Source: Deinococcus multiflagellatus (lineage in GTDB: Bacteria; Deinococcota; Deinococci; Deinococcales; Deinococcaceae). Taken from it: a stretch of DNA of 64,000 nt. The stretch lies in NCBI RefSeq assembly GCF_020166415.1, contig NZ_JAIQXV010000017.1:42783-106782 (forward strand). Direction: 5' to 3'. The position numbers and the translations under genes were made by a program. Shown here in pieces: positions 9,155 to 17,688 of the stretch (the first letter of the stretch is position 1; each line of letters starts with the position of its first letter). The notes beneath the pieces were generated by a model, which worked only from the letters and a program-made list of their open reading frames with translations, searched no databases and was not told the origin of the DNA.

Positions 9155-10051
9155 TCAAGCGCCGTCCTGGGTCCCATCGGGGTCTGACCCGGGGCCCTGC
9201 AGGGTGTCGGCCAGCCCGCGCGCGAGGGCCAGCGCGTTCTGAAAGCCAGTCTGGTCATCGGCATACCCGGCCGATTCAGAGGTGTGCTCGAAGTCGCGCA
9301 GCGAGGCCCGGCGCAGCTCGCGCAGCGGCATCAGCCGCACACCCGCATCCAGGCTGGCCAGATACGCCGCCTGCCGCAGCTCGTAGGGGGTGTGGTAAGG
9401 AAAAACCCGCGCCTGGGGGGTGTGGAATATTCCGCCCTGCTGGCCCTGCCAGCGCAGCAGGCTGGCCACACTGGCGTCGTCCAGCCGGGTGATGCTGTGG
9501 GCCCGCAGCACCTCACCGGGGTTCAGGCGCACCGCCTGCCACTTTAAGGCCAGCAGTTCCTCCAGGCGAAAGGCATGGTGGTACAGCAGGGTCAGCGCCG
9601 CGTGCAGCGCCGCGTTCGAGCGGCTGGCGCGAATCAGGGCCTCAATGGTCTGGCGCGGTGGGGGCGGGGTATCACGCCGCTCCTGGGGCGGGCGGCGCAG
9701 GCCGCGCAGCGGGTTGCTGCTGAGAACCCCGTGGTCCAGCAGGGCTTCATACAGCCCGTGCAGCGCGCTCAGGCGGGCGCGGGCCGTGTTGGGCTTGACC
9801 GGCGGGCCATCCTGACTGAACGACACCCGAGTGGCCCAGTCGTGAAACTGCGCGGGAGGCCGCTGCAGGTCCAGGCCCTCGCGCCGGGCCTGCTGAAAAA
9901 AAGGCAGCAGCCGCACGTAGCGCAGCGCGGCGGCGCGCGGGTGGCCTGAAGGCGGCCCCAGCGCCCCCAGCAGCGTGTCCAGGTCATAGTCCCGCAGCGC
10001 GCGCAGCAGGCGCCGCGTCTGGTCATGATCGGGGCTGAGGTGGCCGGTCAT
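9155..10051 (-). CDS. Tyrosine-recombinase-like protein, degenerate catalytic core
   Basis: A 298-residue protein with an N-terminal SAM-like core-binding domain (LSALHGLYEALLDHGVLSSN) and a lambda-integrase-type catalytic domain. The first active-site Arg is intact in HAFRLEELLALKW. The second box reads YELRQAAYLASL, keeping Arg but replacing the usual His. No LGH box or conserved nucleophile context is visible, although a Tyr occurs in ESAGYADD. It may have lost strand-exchange activity and act only as a DNA-binding or architectural protein. The start is set by a leaderless promoter (TAGTAT six bases before ATG 10051). Upstream lies repeat-rich, decayed DNA. Confidence 0.75.
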   Translation of the reverse strand: MTGHLSPDHDQTRRLLRALRDYDLDTLLGALGPPSGHPRAAALRYVRLLPFFQQARREGLDLQRPPAQFHDWATRVSFSQDGPPVKPNTARARLSALHGLYEALLDHGVLSSNPLRGLRRPPQERRDTPPPPRQTIEALIRASRSNAALHAALTLLYHHAFRLEELLALKWQAVRLNPGEVLRAHSITRLDDASVASLLRWQGQQGGIFHTPQARVFPYHTPYELRQAAYLASLDAGVRLMPLRELRRASLRDFEHTSESAGYADDQTGFQNALALARGLADTLQGPGSDPDGTQDGA

Positions 10052-10063
10052 GGGCCAATACTA
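10049..10063 (-). promoter_or_regulatory. Leaderless -10 element (TAGTAT) with start codon
   Basis: On the minus strand TAGTAT (10063-10058) is followed by six bases and ATG at 10051. No Shine-Dalgarno sequence is present. Confidence 0.6.
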
Positions 10064-10164
10064 GGGCCCCCGGTGTTGCCGCTGGCCCTGTGGGGCCGCT
10101 CAAGGGCCAGACCAGACGGGCGGCCCCGGCCCACACCGTCCACGCCAGACGCAAAAGCGGACAG

Positions 10165-10320
10165 CTGTACAGCGTGACTTCTGCCAAGCCCCTGCGCTTC
10201 AAATCCCCTGGCCCGTGGCCGCCCTGGCCGACGTGCTCACACCCAGCGGGCCGCTGCAGGTGCCGGGCATTTGGCCGCTGCGCGCGCTGGTGGGCCTGCT
10301 GTCCACGCTGCTGACGATGT
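10165..10320 (+). pseudogene. Possible gene remnant cut by repeat A1
   Basis: Two adjacent frames read coding-like segments: VTSAKPLRF, then after a one-base shift IPWPVAALADVLTPSGPLQV and PLRALVGLLSTLLT. They stop exactly where repeat A1 begins. This suggests a short decayed gene interrupted by the repeat. The family is not recognised and the call is weak. Confidence 0.25.
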
Positions 10321-10419
10321 CCTCAACGCCATGCCAACCGCTGTCTGTCGCGGTCACTCGCTCTGCTCGCCCTAGATGACCTGAAGGGTTCACCTTCAGA
10401 TCATGTGGTGACCGCTATA
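10321..10419 (-). repeat. Dispersed repeat family A, copy A1
   Basis: In reverse orientation it reads ATAGCGGTCACCAC, then the hairpin ATGATCTGAAGG / CCTTCAGGTCAT, then GCGAGTGACCGCGACAGAC and GGCGTTGAGG. It matches copies at 12759, 19276 and 63789. Confidence 0.7.
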
Positions 10420-10479
10420 AGGCAAATGAAGGGTGTGCCGCCCACCCCACGTTCTGTGGCCGGCATGAAGGGGCGGCCG

Positions 10480-10868
10480 TCCGGACCCAGGGTGGAGTGG
10501 GCCGCTGCTGTGATCGTCATTCCCAATCTGCCCCGCAGCCGCGCGCCGCTCACCCAACCGGTCATTCCCTGGCTGCAGCGGCTGCCCGGCTACCCTGCTC
10601 CCCAGCCGCGTGGCGGTGGAATGGCTGGCGGTCAGCCTCGCGGTGGTGGCGGCCGTGGCCGCTGGCCCTGGGGGACGTGCTGCACAGCCTGTGGGACCCC
10701 CTGCACACCGGGCGTTGGTGGGGCGTCGCCATGTGTCTGCTGTGGCACTGGAGCGAGCCATGGCAGGGCCACGGAAGCGGCGCTGCTGGGCCGGTTGCCC
10801 TTCGTGCCGCAGGTCCTGTTCTACCCAACCACTGGGCCGCGCCAGCGGCGGACCTTATACTCCCGCGC
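10480..10868 (+). pseudogene. Decayed membrane-protein gene
   Basis: Coding-like pieces lie in three frames one after another: VAVEWLAVSLAVVAAVAA, then LALGDVLHSLWDPLHTGRWW and MCLLWHWSEPWQ, then EAALLGRLPFVPQVLFYPTT. Joining them needs at least two frameshifts. Hydrophobicity suggests a small integral membrane protein. The family is unknown. The DMT transporter promoter overlaps its 3' end. Confidence 0.35.
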
Positions 10869-10871
10869 ATG
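10856..10871 (+). promoter_or_regulatory. Leaderless -10 element (TATACT) with start codon
   Basis: TATACT is followed by seven bases and ATG 10869, with no Shine-Dalgarno sequence. Confidence 0.6.
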
Positions 10872-11784
10872 ACGGGTGTGACGGCTCCCCTGAACACCCG
10901 CGCGCTGCTGCTGGCCCTGCTGATCACCGGCATCTGGGGCGTGAATTTTGTGGTGATCAAGTGGAGTGTCGCAGGCGCCCCGCCCCTGCTGGTGGCCGCC
11001 CTGCGCTTTCTGGTGGCCGCCCTGCCGGCGGTGTGGTTCGTGCCGCGCCCGCGCCTGCCCGCCCGCCTGCTGTGGGGCTATGGCCTGGCGGTGGGCGTGG
11101 TGCAATTTGGGCTGCTGTACCTCGCCATTCAGCTGGGCATGAGTGCAGGCCTGGGCTCACTGCTGATGCAGATGCAGGCATTCTTCACGGCGCTGCTGGC
11201 GGCCTGGGTGCTGGGCGAACGGGTGCAGCCCTGGCAGGTGCTGGGCATCCTGCTGGCGTTCAGCGGTATGGGCGTGATCGGGGCCCTGTCCGGCGGGGAC
11301 CTCACCGTGCCCAGCCTGCTTCTGACGCTGCTGGCCGCGCTGGGCTGGGCGGTCAGCAACCTGCTGGTCCGGGCGTCGGGCGGGGTCAACATGTTCTCGC
11401 TGGTGATCTGGAGCGCCCTGATTCCGCCGGTGCCGCTGGCACTGCTCGCTGGGCTCACCAGCGGCTGGGACGCGGTGGCGCGCACCTTGGTCCACAGCAG
11501 CGCCGGATTCTGGGCGGCGGTGGTGTTCATGGGCCTGGGCAATACTGTGCTGGGTTTCGGGGTGTGGGCCGCGCTGATCCAGCGGCACGGCGCGGCCCGC
11601 GCTGATCCAGCGGCACGGCGCGGCCCGCGTGGCGCCTCTGTCACTGCTGGTGCCCGTGTTTGGGTTGCTGGCCAGCGCCCTGGCCTACCAGGAAACGTTT
11701 CCGCCGGGTAAGGTCCTGGGCGCCGCCCTGGTCTTTGCGGGGCTGGCGCTGCATGTGTTTGGCGGGCGGTGGTGGCGCCGTTAG
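10869..11784 (+). pseudogene. DMT/EamA-family transporter, frameshifted by a 28-bp tandem duplication
   Basis: From ATG 10869 the protein reads as a ten-helix drug/metabolite transporter: ALLLALLITGIWGVNFVVIK, then an EamA repeat with ALGWAVSNLLVRASGGVN, up to VWAALIQRHGAAR. There a perfect 28-bp direct duplication (11571-11598 and 11599-11626) shifts the frame. The present frame continues with an Arg/Pro-rich tail to 11711. Removing one unit restores VAPLSLLVPVFGLLASALAY, the last helices and a stop at 11782-11784, giving about 295 residues, normal for the family. The protein as written lacks its last two helices and is probably inactive unless one copy is lost again by slippage. The promoter is leaderless. 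A sequencing or assembly error must be excluded. Confidence 0.8.
11571..11629 (+). repeat. Perfect 28-bp tandem duplication inside the DMT transporter gene
   Basis: Unit 1 is 11571-11598 and unit 2 is 11599-11626. Each starts GCGCTGATCCAGCGG, and three further bases of identity follow. 28 is not a multiple of three, so reading is shifted. Confidence 0.9.
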
Positions 11785-11893
11785 GCAGGGCCCCGGTGCG
11801 GTGATCCCTGGGGCGCCGGCCCCCATCAAGCCTGGACGCCGCGCAGCCCCGTGCGAAGCCGCTGCGGGGCCGGGTGGAGCGGCTGGGGCTCGG

Positions 11894-12655
11894 TCAGGCG
11901 GCCTGGGCCCCGGCTTCGGGAAAAGCGCCGTAGTAATCTTCCAGCAGCTGGTGCAGCGCCGGGTCGAAGGCATGCAGGAGCTGCGGGGCTTCAAAGTACA
12001 GTTCTGTGGTCACAGCAAAAAACTCGGCCGGACTCTGCGCCGCGTACGGATCAATGGGGGCTTCGCCCCAGGCGAGGTGGGCACGCAGCCGGGTCAGGGC
12101 GCCGCTGACCACCTGCGCCCAGCGGGCGTAGGCCGCACGGTTGCGCAGCAGCGGCGCGCCGTCCACCGCGCCGCTGCCACTGTCGAGCTGGTGGGCAAAT
12201 TCGTGCAGCACGACGTTGCGCCCAGTCCATTCGGCCCAGGTGCTGGCCTCCACAGCGCTCCAGGCCAGCACCACGCCGCCCCGGTGCCACGACTCCCCAA
12301 TGCGCGCGGTGGGCACCTGCGCCATCACGCCGCCGGGCAGCACCTGGGTCACAGGGGACACAAAGGCATCCGGGTACAGATAAACCGTGCTGCAGTGCGG
12401 AAAGTGGCTGGGGTCGTGGTGCAGTTCCAGGCGGCAGGCCTGCGCCGCCACCGTGACCCGCATGGCGTCGGTGACGTCCAGGCCGCCGCAGCCCTCGAAG
12501 GTCTTTTCGGCCAGGAAAATCTGAATGCGGCCCTGCAGCCGCCGCTGCAGGTCTGGGTCCAGGCGGGCGTACCAGGGCAGGCGGCGCAGCACCGCCAGCC
12601 AAGCGGCCGGAAAAGGGTGTTTGAGCAGCGCATGACGGCGCAGGAACGTCAACAT
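11894..12655 (-). CDS. mtfA: MtfA-type zinc metallopeptidase (M90)
   Basis: A 253-residue protein of the MtfA/YeeI family. The catalytic HExxH is in NVVLHEFAHQLD, followed by SPAEFFAVTTELYFE, which supplies the downstream Glu ligand region of M90 peptidases. N-terminal RRLPWYARLDPDLQRRLQG and FEGCGGLDVTD are also family hallmarks. In E. coli, MtfA binds the repressor Mlc and so affects sugar PTS genes; a similar regulatory-protease role is possible here but unproven. Start ATG 12655 (MLTFLRRHALLK) has GGAGG upstream, so the 12-residue longer frame is rejected. It is convergent with the DMT transporter, with about 110 bp between them. Confidence 0.9.
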   Translation of the reverse strand: MLTFLRRHALLKHPFPAAWLAVLRRLPWYARLDPDLQRRLQGRIQIFLAEKTFEGCGGLDVTDAMRVTVAAQACRLELHHDPSHFPHCSTVYLYPDAFVSPVTQVLPGGVMAQVPTARIGESWHRGGVVLAWSAVEASTWAEWTGRNVVLHEFAHQLDSGSGAVDGAPLLRNRAAYARWAQVVSGALTRLRAHLAWGEAPIDPYAAQSPAEFFAVTTELYFEAPQLLHAFDPALHQLLEDYYGAFPEAGAQAA

Positions 12656-12758
12656 AGGGCCTCCACAAGGCACAGGCGTGCCAATTCGCAAACTGCTTTA
12701 AAAAACATAGCATGGAAGGGTGTGGCAGGTGGGGGCCCAGCCCCGGGCGGCCCCCGCA

Positions 12759-12870
12759 CCATGACCTGAAGGTGAACGCTTCAGCTCATCTGTGGCGAGC
12801 GCCGCGAGTGACCGCCACAGCGGGCGGTTGGCGTGACGCCCAGGGGGTGCTTTCCTCCCCTGGGCGGAAC
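12759..12870 (+). repeat. Dispersed repeat family A, copy A2
   Basis: Starts CCATGACCTGAAGGTGAAC, continues GAGTGACCGCCACAG and GGTTGGCGTGACG, and ends GGGGGTGCTTTCCTCCCC then TGGGCGGAAC. Same order as copies A1, A3 and A4. The downstream stretch to 13040 contains only a hydrophobic fragment (LVTALLLAAVTIRWARPAWW) with no start, possibly gene debris. Confidence 0.7.
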
Positions 12871-13040
12871 CACCCCACCCTTCACCTGCCCCTGGCGCCG
12901 GCCGCTGGCACGTAGGGGCAGGACTTGTCACGGCCCTGTTGCTGGCGGCCGTGACCATCCGCTGGGCCCGCCCGGCCTGGTGGGCTCACCTGCTCGGCTG
13001 GCGGTGTCGTGCGACCAGAGCGCCCCGCATGCAGACTGCC

Positions 13041-13102
13041 GCTCTGCGAGTTCCTCGGGTCGGAAAACTTCCGTTACGCGTGACGGAAGTTTTCGAAAGC
13101 CG
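13041..13102 (+). repeat. Repeat family B tail with perfect palindrome (possible terminator)
   Basis: CTCGGGTCGGAAAAC leads into the perfect 12-bp inverted repeat GAAAACTTCCGT (13063-13074) / ACGGAAGTTTTC (13083-13094) with an 8-base loop. The same palindrome type closes copy B1 at 7760-7791. It lies 10 bp beyond the stop of the diguanylate cyclase, so it may end that transcript. Confidence 0.6.
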
Positions 13103-13104
13103 TG

Positions 13105-14589
13105 TTACCCCTGCCCGGTGCGGGCGCGGCGGTGCTGGGCTTTCATGGCGTACAGCCGCTCATCGGCCAGGCGCATCAGGTCCTCGGGGCCCAGGCGCTC
13201 GTCTGGAAAAAACGCAATGCCTACGCTCACGCCAGCGGCGGCGAAGCCCTGCGCCTGCACGTGGGCCATCAGCTGCTCCGTGCGGCGCAGCAGGGGCGCG
13301 GCGGCGCTGGGCGGGCTGTGGGGCAGCAGAACGGCAAACTCGTCGCCCCCCAGGCGGTAGCAGCGGTCCTCGGCCCGTTGCTGCTGGCGCAGGCCCTGCC
13401 CGAACAGCCGCAGCAACTGGTCCCCCGCGTCGTGGCCCAACTCGTCGTTGACGGTCTTCAGGCCGTCGAGGTCCATCATCATCAGGCCAAAGGCGTAGCC
13501 GTGGCGCCGGGCGCTGGCCACCTCGGCTTTCAGGTCCAGTTCAAAGGCCCGGCGGTTGCCCAGTCCAGTCAGCGCGTCTTGCAGGGCCGCCGTTTCCAGG
13601 CGGTACAGGTGGTGCTGGCGTTCCATGGCCACGAGCAGCGCCACCCGCGCCGCCTCGAACAGCTGCTGCTCCTCCGCCGTCCAGGGGCCTACCGCGTGCA
13701 CCCTGCTGACGATCAGAACGGTGGTCTGGCCCGTCGTGGCGTCAAAGAGCGGCAAAAGGGCCACCGCCGATAACCCTTCTTGGACATACATCGGGTGGGC
13801 GCGCGGATGCGCGGCGTAGTCCGCGATGTACACCGGGGCCTGCGCCTCAATGGCCAGCCACGCCAGGCCTGTCCCCCGGGGAACGGGCGGCAGCTCCGTC
13901 TGGGTCAGGGCGCCGGTGGCGCGCCCTGAATGCCAGACACGGGTGAGCCGCGCCTGATCGCCCTCCTGCACCGCAATGCCCAGCCAGTCTGCGGCCAGGG
14001 CGTCGCGGAACTTCAGCAGCACCTGCTCGGCGGTGGCCAGCACGTCCCCTGGCTGCCCCGACAGCTGCACCATTTCCAGCAGGGCCACGTTGCGGGTCAG
14101 GGCCTGCTGCAATTCCTGCTCCTTGCGCTGCAGGGCGGCCGTGGCCTGCAGCGCCGCCCGGACTTTCGGCATCAGGGGCGGCAGGGCAGCGGCGGTGGCC
14201 ACGCTCACGATAGCCGTCATGGCCCGGAGGTACCCGTCCAGCCAGTAGGCCGGATAAATGCGCACCAGCACGTGCATCACATGCGTCAGGCCGCAGGCCA
14301 CAATAAACAGCCCAAAGGCCAGCACCACCCAGTCAAAGGGCAGGTGTTCGCGGTTGCGGGAGACCATCAGGGCCAGCAGGCCGGCAATCACGGTATACGC
14401 CAGACCAATCAGCAGATCGCTGCCCACGTGCAGGAGAACCAGCGAGGGCGCCCAGTCGTGGTGGTGATCGGCCGAAAAGCCCTGGGTGCTCCAGAGGTTG
14501 GGCAGGACGCCGGGCCACAGCAGCGGGGCCAGCAGGCCCACGAGCAGCAGCAGGAAGATGCGGGTCAAACTGGCGTTGGGTCGGGGCAT
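13105..14589 (-). CDS. Diguanylate cyclase with ethylene-receptor-like membrane sensor, GAF and GGDEF
   Basis: A 494-residue protein. Residues 10-30 are an extra hydrophobic segment. Residues 50-145 form three helices matching the plant/cyanobacterial ethylene-binding domain: SDLLIGLAYTVIA, then FDWVVLAFGLFIVACGLTHV, then YLRAMTAIVSVATAAALPPL. Residues aligned to ETR1 D25, Y32, I35, I62, C65 and H69 are D58, Y65, I68, I96, C99 and H103. The P36 position is Ala69. A short coiled coil, a GAF domain (about 170-325) and a GGDEF domain follow, with active GGDEF at 414-418 and an intact inhibitory site RAED five residues before it. It should make cyclic-di-GMP under control of a small hydrophobic or copper-bound ligand. 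ATG 14589 is preceded by AGGAGA. Confidence 0.85.
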   Translation of the reverse strand: MPRPNASLTRIFLLLLVGLLAPLLWPGVLPNLWSTQGFSADHHHDWAPSLVLLHVGSDLLIGLAYTVIAGLLALMVSRNREHLPFDWVVLAFGLFIVACGLTHVMHVLVRIYPAYWLDGYLRAMTAIVSVATAAALPPLMPKVRAALQATAALQRKEQELQQALTRNVALLEMVQLSGQPGDVLATAEQVLLKFRDALAADWLGIAVQEGDQARLTRVWHSGRATGALTQTELPPVPRGTGLAWLAIEAQAPVYIADYAAHPRAHPMYVQEGLSAVALLPLFDATTGQTTVLIVSRVHAVGPWTAEEQQLFEAARVALLVAMERQHHLYRLETAALQDALTGLGNRRAFELDLKAEVASARRHGYAFGLMMMDLDGLKTVNDELGHDAGDQLLRLFGQGLRQQQRAEDRCYRLGGDEFAVLLPHSPPSAAAPLLRRTEQLMAHVQAQGFAAAGVSVGIAFFPDERLGPEDLMRLADERLYAMKAQHRRARTGQG

Positions 14590-14901
14590 CGCTCTCCTGA
14601 GAACGGGCTGAGATAACGGCGCTCATCTTGCCGCAGGGGCTGCTACAAAACCCTGACGCCGTCCAGGGCCCGCCCCGCCTGCCAGAATGACGGCCCCCCC
14701 CCGGCCATGGGCAGCGGCGCGGCGTTCATCCCCGCGCCTGTGGATCCACACGGAGGGCGGCGCGGTGCAACAAGCATGGCATGGCGCCAGGGGTGCGGCC
14801 CATGGTTTGCCCCGTGGCCCTTGTCCGGATGCCCCACGCCGGATCAACGGGGCCACGGTGCCCAGGCGCCGGCCCCGCGCCGAGGCCCAGGCCACGCCCA
14901 G
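14590..14901. other. Intergenic, no gene seen
   Basis: Long frames on both strands are low-complexity shadows. No RNA gene or operator was recognised. The right end holds the -10 element of the leader ORF. Confidence 0.5.
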
Positions 14902-14917
14902 TAGAGTGGAGCCTGTG
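14902..14917 (+). promoter_or_regulatory. Leaderless -10 element (TAGAGT) for leader ORF
   Basis: TAGAGT (14902-14907) is followed by seven bases and GTG at 14915, the leaderless geometry. The GTG opens a 20-codon ORF, not the main gene. Confidence 0.5.
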
Positions 14918-14977
14918 AACCACTGCGTGTTCGGCCCAGGTTCAGCGGCCCTGGCCCGGCGGGGCGGCCGCCCATGA
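14915..14977 (+). CDS. Candidate leaderless leader peptide (20 aa) overlapping the LuxR-family gene start
   Basis: GTG 14915 opens a short frame (MNHCVFGPGSAAL..., 20 residues) that ends at TGA 14975-14977. The stop shares ATGA with the start of the LuxR-type ATPase at 14974. A TAGAGT hexamer sits seven bases before GTG and no Shine-Dalgarno sequence precedes the main ATG. The simplest reading is that ribosomes load on the leaderless GTG and restart at the ATGA overlap. Translation is not proven. Confidence 0.45.
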   Translation: MNHCVFGPGSAALARRGGRP

Positions 14978-17688
14978 GCCTGCCCCACCTGCGGCCTGTG
15001 TCCTGGCCCGGTCCCGAGGAGGCCCCGGAGCTGGTGGGGCGCGAAGCGGACGAAGCGGCGCTGCTGGCCGCCCTGCGCGGGGGCACGCGGCTGCTGACCC
15101 TGGTGGGGCCCGGCGGGGTGGGCAAGACGGCCCTGGCCTCGGCGGTGGCCCGGCAGGCGGCGCAGCTGGGTCTGGCGGTCCATGAGGCCGACCTGTCGGC
15201 CCTGACCGAGGGCGAGCGGCTGGCCGAGGGCGCGGCGCGGGCCCTGGGCGTGCGGCTGTCTGGCGCTCAGCCGCCGCTGCAGGCGCTGCGGGCCTTTTTG
15301 CCCCCTCGCCCCCGCCTGCTGGTGCTGGACAATCTGGAACAGATGCAGGGCGCCGCGCCCGCTGTGGCCGAACTGCTCGCCGCGCTGCCAGAGGTGCAGG
15401 TGCTGGTGACCAGTCGCCGGGCCCTGGGCCTGCGGCGGGAGCGGGTGTGGCGGGTGCAGCCTCTGGCGCTGCCCGGGCCCGGCAGCGCAGCGGCGGCGCT
15501 GGGCTCGCCCGCCGCCACCCTGTTTCTGACACGCGCCCGCGAGGCCGTGCCCGGTTTTGCCCTGGCCCCCGGGGACGAGCCGCTGCTGACCGACCTGGTG
15601 CGCCGCCTGGACGGCCTGCCACTGGCGCTGGAACTGGCCGCGCGCCGCACCGGGCTATTCTCCCTGCGCGCCCTGCTGGGGCAGGTGCAGGCCCGGCTGC
15701 CAGAGGGTGGCCCCGCCGACGCCCCCAGGCGCCACCGCTCCCTGGCAGAGGTCGCGCGCTGGAGTGAACAGTTGCTGCCTGACCCAGTGGCGCGGCTCTT
15801 TCGCTGGCTGTCGGTCTTTCCGGGGCCGTTTGGGGCCGAAGACGCGCAGGCGCTCATGGCGGGTGCCGGTCCAGCCCCCGACACATTCGCCGACCTGCTG
15901 GACCTGGCCGAATCCAGCCTGATTGTGCCGCTGCCAGACGGCCGCTTCCGCTTGCTTGAAACCCTGCGGGCCTACGCGGCGGAACGCCTGGACCACACGG
16001 GTGAGCGCCGCGCGGCGGTGCTGGCCCTCGCGGCGCTGGTGCTGCGGGACCTGGACCAGCGGGTGGCGGCTGGGCAGGAAGCGGCCCTGGCCCCGCACCT
16101 CGATGCGGCGCATGAACGCGCGGCCCTGGTGCTGGTCTGGGTCACGGCCCAACCGGCGCCCGACCCCGACGCCGCCAGCTGGGGCGCACGGCTGTGCGCC
16201 GAAGCCTACGCCACCTGGGTGCAGCGCGGCCGGGGCCGCGAGGGTCTGGCGTGGTGCCGGCAACTGCTGGCGCGCACCGACCTGGCGCCAGCGGCGCGGG
16301 TCCGCGCGGGCACCGCAGCAGGCCTCCTGCTGGCGCGCCAGGGCCACATGGCTGAAGCCCGCGCCCTGCTGGGGGCCACGCGGGCCACGGCCGCCACCCT
16401 GGACCCGGAGCTTCATGTCCGCGTGCTGCTCGCCGAAGGCGGACGGCGCCTGATGGCCGCCGAGCCGGGCTGCCTGGAACTTGCTGAGGCCGCGCTGGCC
16501 CTGGCCGGGGACGCGGGCTTGCCGGCCCTGCAGGCCAGCGCGCAGGTGCTGCTGGCCCGCGCCGCCCTGGACGCCGGGCAACTGGCGCGGGCCACCGCCC
16601 TGCTGGAAGCGGCCCTCAGCTCGTACCGGGCGGGTCCGCAGCCCTATCAGGAGATGCTGACGGCCGTGACCCTGGGCGACGTGCTCAAGGCGGGCGGTGA
16701 GCCCGAGCGGGCGCGCGCCGCCTACGAGGAGAGTCTGCATCTGGCCGAGGTGCTGGGCGCTGAACACGGGCGGGCGGTCGCGCAGTCGCGCCTGGGCCTG
16801 CTGTGGATGAATGTTTTCCGGGACCCGGGCCGGGCCCGGCCACTGTTTCAGGCCGCGCTGCAGGCCATGCGCGCCCAGCATGACCTGACCGCGCAGGCCA
16901 TCTTGCTGTACAACCTCGGCGACGCCGAGGCCGTGCTGAATGAGGATGAAGCGGCCGAGCGCGCCTACCGGGCGGCCACCGCGTTGTTTGGTCGCCTGGG
17001 CTGGGCTGGTGACATTGCGCAGGTCCAGGCGATTCTGGCCTTGGTTGTGGCGCGCCAGGGCCGCCTGGACGAGGCCCTGAACCTTGCCCGGCGCGCGTGG
17101 CCTGTGCTGGTGGAAGCAGGCAACTGGCCGCCGGGGCTCAACGTGGCGCTGGCCCTGGCCGCTGCCGGTCTGGCCCTGGATCAGCCCCAGCAGGCGGCGG
17201 CCGCCCTGGCCGCTGGCGACGCCCTGGCCCAGGAACACCGCCTGGGTGACGTCTGGGTGGACGACGCAGATCGCCTCCGTCTGCAGGCCGGGGTGCGTGC
17301 GCGGCTGGCCCCGGACGTCTTGGCGCGGGCCAGCGCGCTCCCCACGGACGGCGCCCAGCACGCCATCACCCAGGCCCTGGCGCGCGCTGTCCAGGCCCCG
17401 GCAGAGGCTGGGGGGCACACTGGGCCAGCGCTGGCCGCCGCGCCCCAGCCCGGCCCGCTGGGTCCAGGCGCCCAGACGCCGCCCACCGACCTGACCCCCC
17501 GCGAACTCGACGTGCTGCGCCTGTTGCGGGGCGGCCATCCCAACAAACGTATCGCGTCCCTGCTGGGCCTCTCCGAAACCACCGTGCGCAATTACCTCAG
17601 CGCCGCTTACGCCAAGCTGGGGGTGCGCAACCGCACCCAGGCCCTCAGCGCTGTCCTGGCCCTGGGGCTGGTGAAGGACGGGGAATAG
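14974..17688 (+). CDS. LuxR-family regulator with AP-ATPase-like NTPase and TPR-like region
   Basis: A 904-residue regulator. Residues 20-330 form a STAND-type NTPase: VGREADEAALLAAL entry, Walker A TLVGPGGVGKTALASAV (about residue 45), Walker B RLLVLDNLE, sensor VLVTSRRALGL and the GLPLALELAARR motif. Residues 340-800 are Ala/Leu-rich helical repeats of TPR type. Residues 835-895 are a LuxR helix-turn-helix: LTPRELDVLRLLRGGHPNKRI, then LLGLSETTVRNYLSAAYAKL. The general model is that a ligand or protein signal sensed by the repeats drives ATP-dependent oligomerisation and DNA binding. ATG 14974 has no Shine-Dalgarno sequence and overlaps the stop of a 20-codon leader ORF, implying coupled translation. 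Target genes are unknown. Confidence 0.9.
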   Translation: MSLPHLRPVSWPGPEEAPELVGREADEAALLAALRGGTRLLTLVGPGGVGKTALASAVARQAAQLGLAVHEADLSALTEGERLAEGAARALGVRLSGAQPPLQALRAFLPPRPRLLVLDNLEQMQGAAPAVAELLAALPEVQVLVTSRRALGLRRERVWRVQPLALPGPGSAAAALGSPAATLFLTRAREAVPGFALAPGDEPLLTDLVRRLDGLPLALELAARRTGLFSLRALLGQVQARLPEGGPADAPRRHRSLAEVARWSEQLLPDPVARLFRWLSVFPGPFGAEDAQALMAGAGPAPDTFADLLDLAESSLIVPLPDGRFRLLETLRAYAAERLDHTGERRAAVLALAALVLRDLDQRVAAGQEAALAPHLDAAHERAALVLVWVTAQPAPDPDAASWGARLCAEAYATWVQRGRGREGLAWCRQLLARTDLAPAARVRAGTAAGLLLARQGHMAEARALLGATRATAATLDPELHVRVLLAEGGRRLMAAEPGCLELAEAALALAGDAGLPALQASAQVLLARAALDAGQLARATALLEAALSSYRAGPQPYQEMLTAVTLGDVLKAGGEPERARAAYEESLHLAEVLGAEHGRAVAQSRLGLLWMNVFRDPGRARPLFQAALQAMRAQHDLTAQAILLYNLGDAEAVLNEDEAAERAYRAATALFGRLGWAGDIAQVQAILALVVARQGRLDEALNLARRAWPVLVEAGNWPPGLNVALALAAAGLALDQPQQAAAALAAGDALAQEHRLGDVWVDDADRLRLQAGVRARLAPDVLARASALPTDGAQHAITQALARAVQAPAEAGGHTGPALAAAPQPGPLGPGAQTPPTDLTPRELDVLRLLRGGHPNKRIASLLGLSETTVRNYLSAAYAKLGVRNRTQALSAVLALGLVKDGE

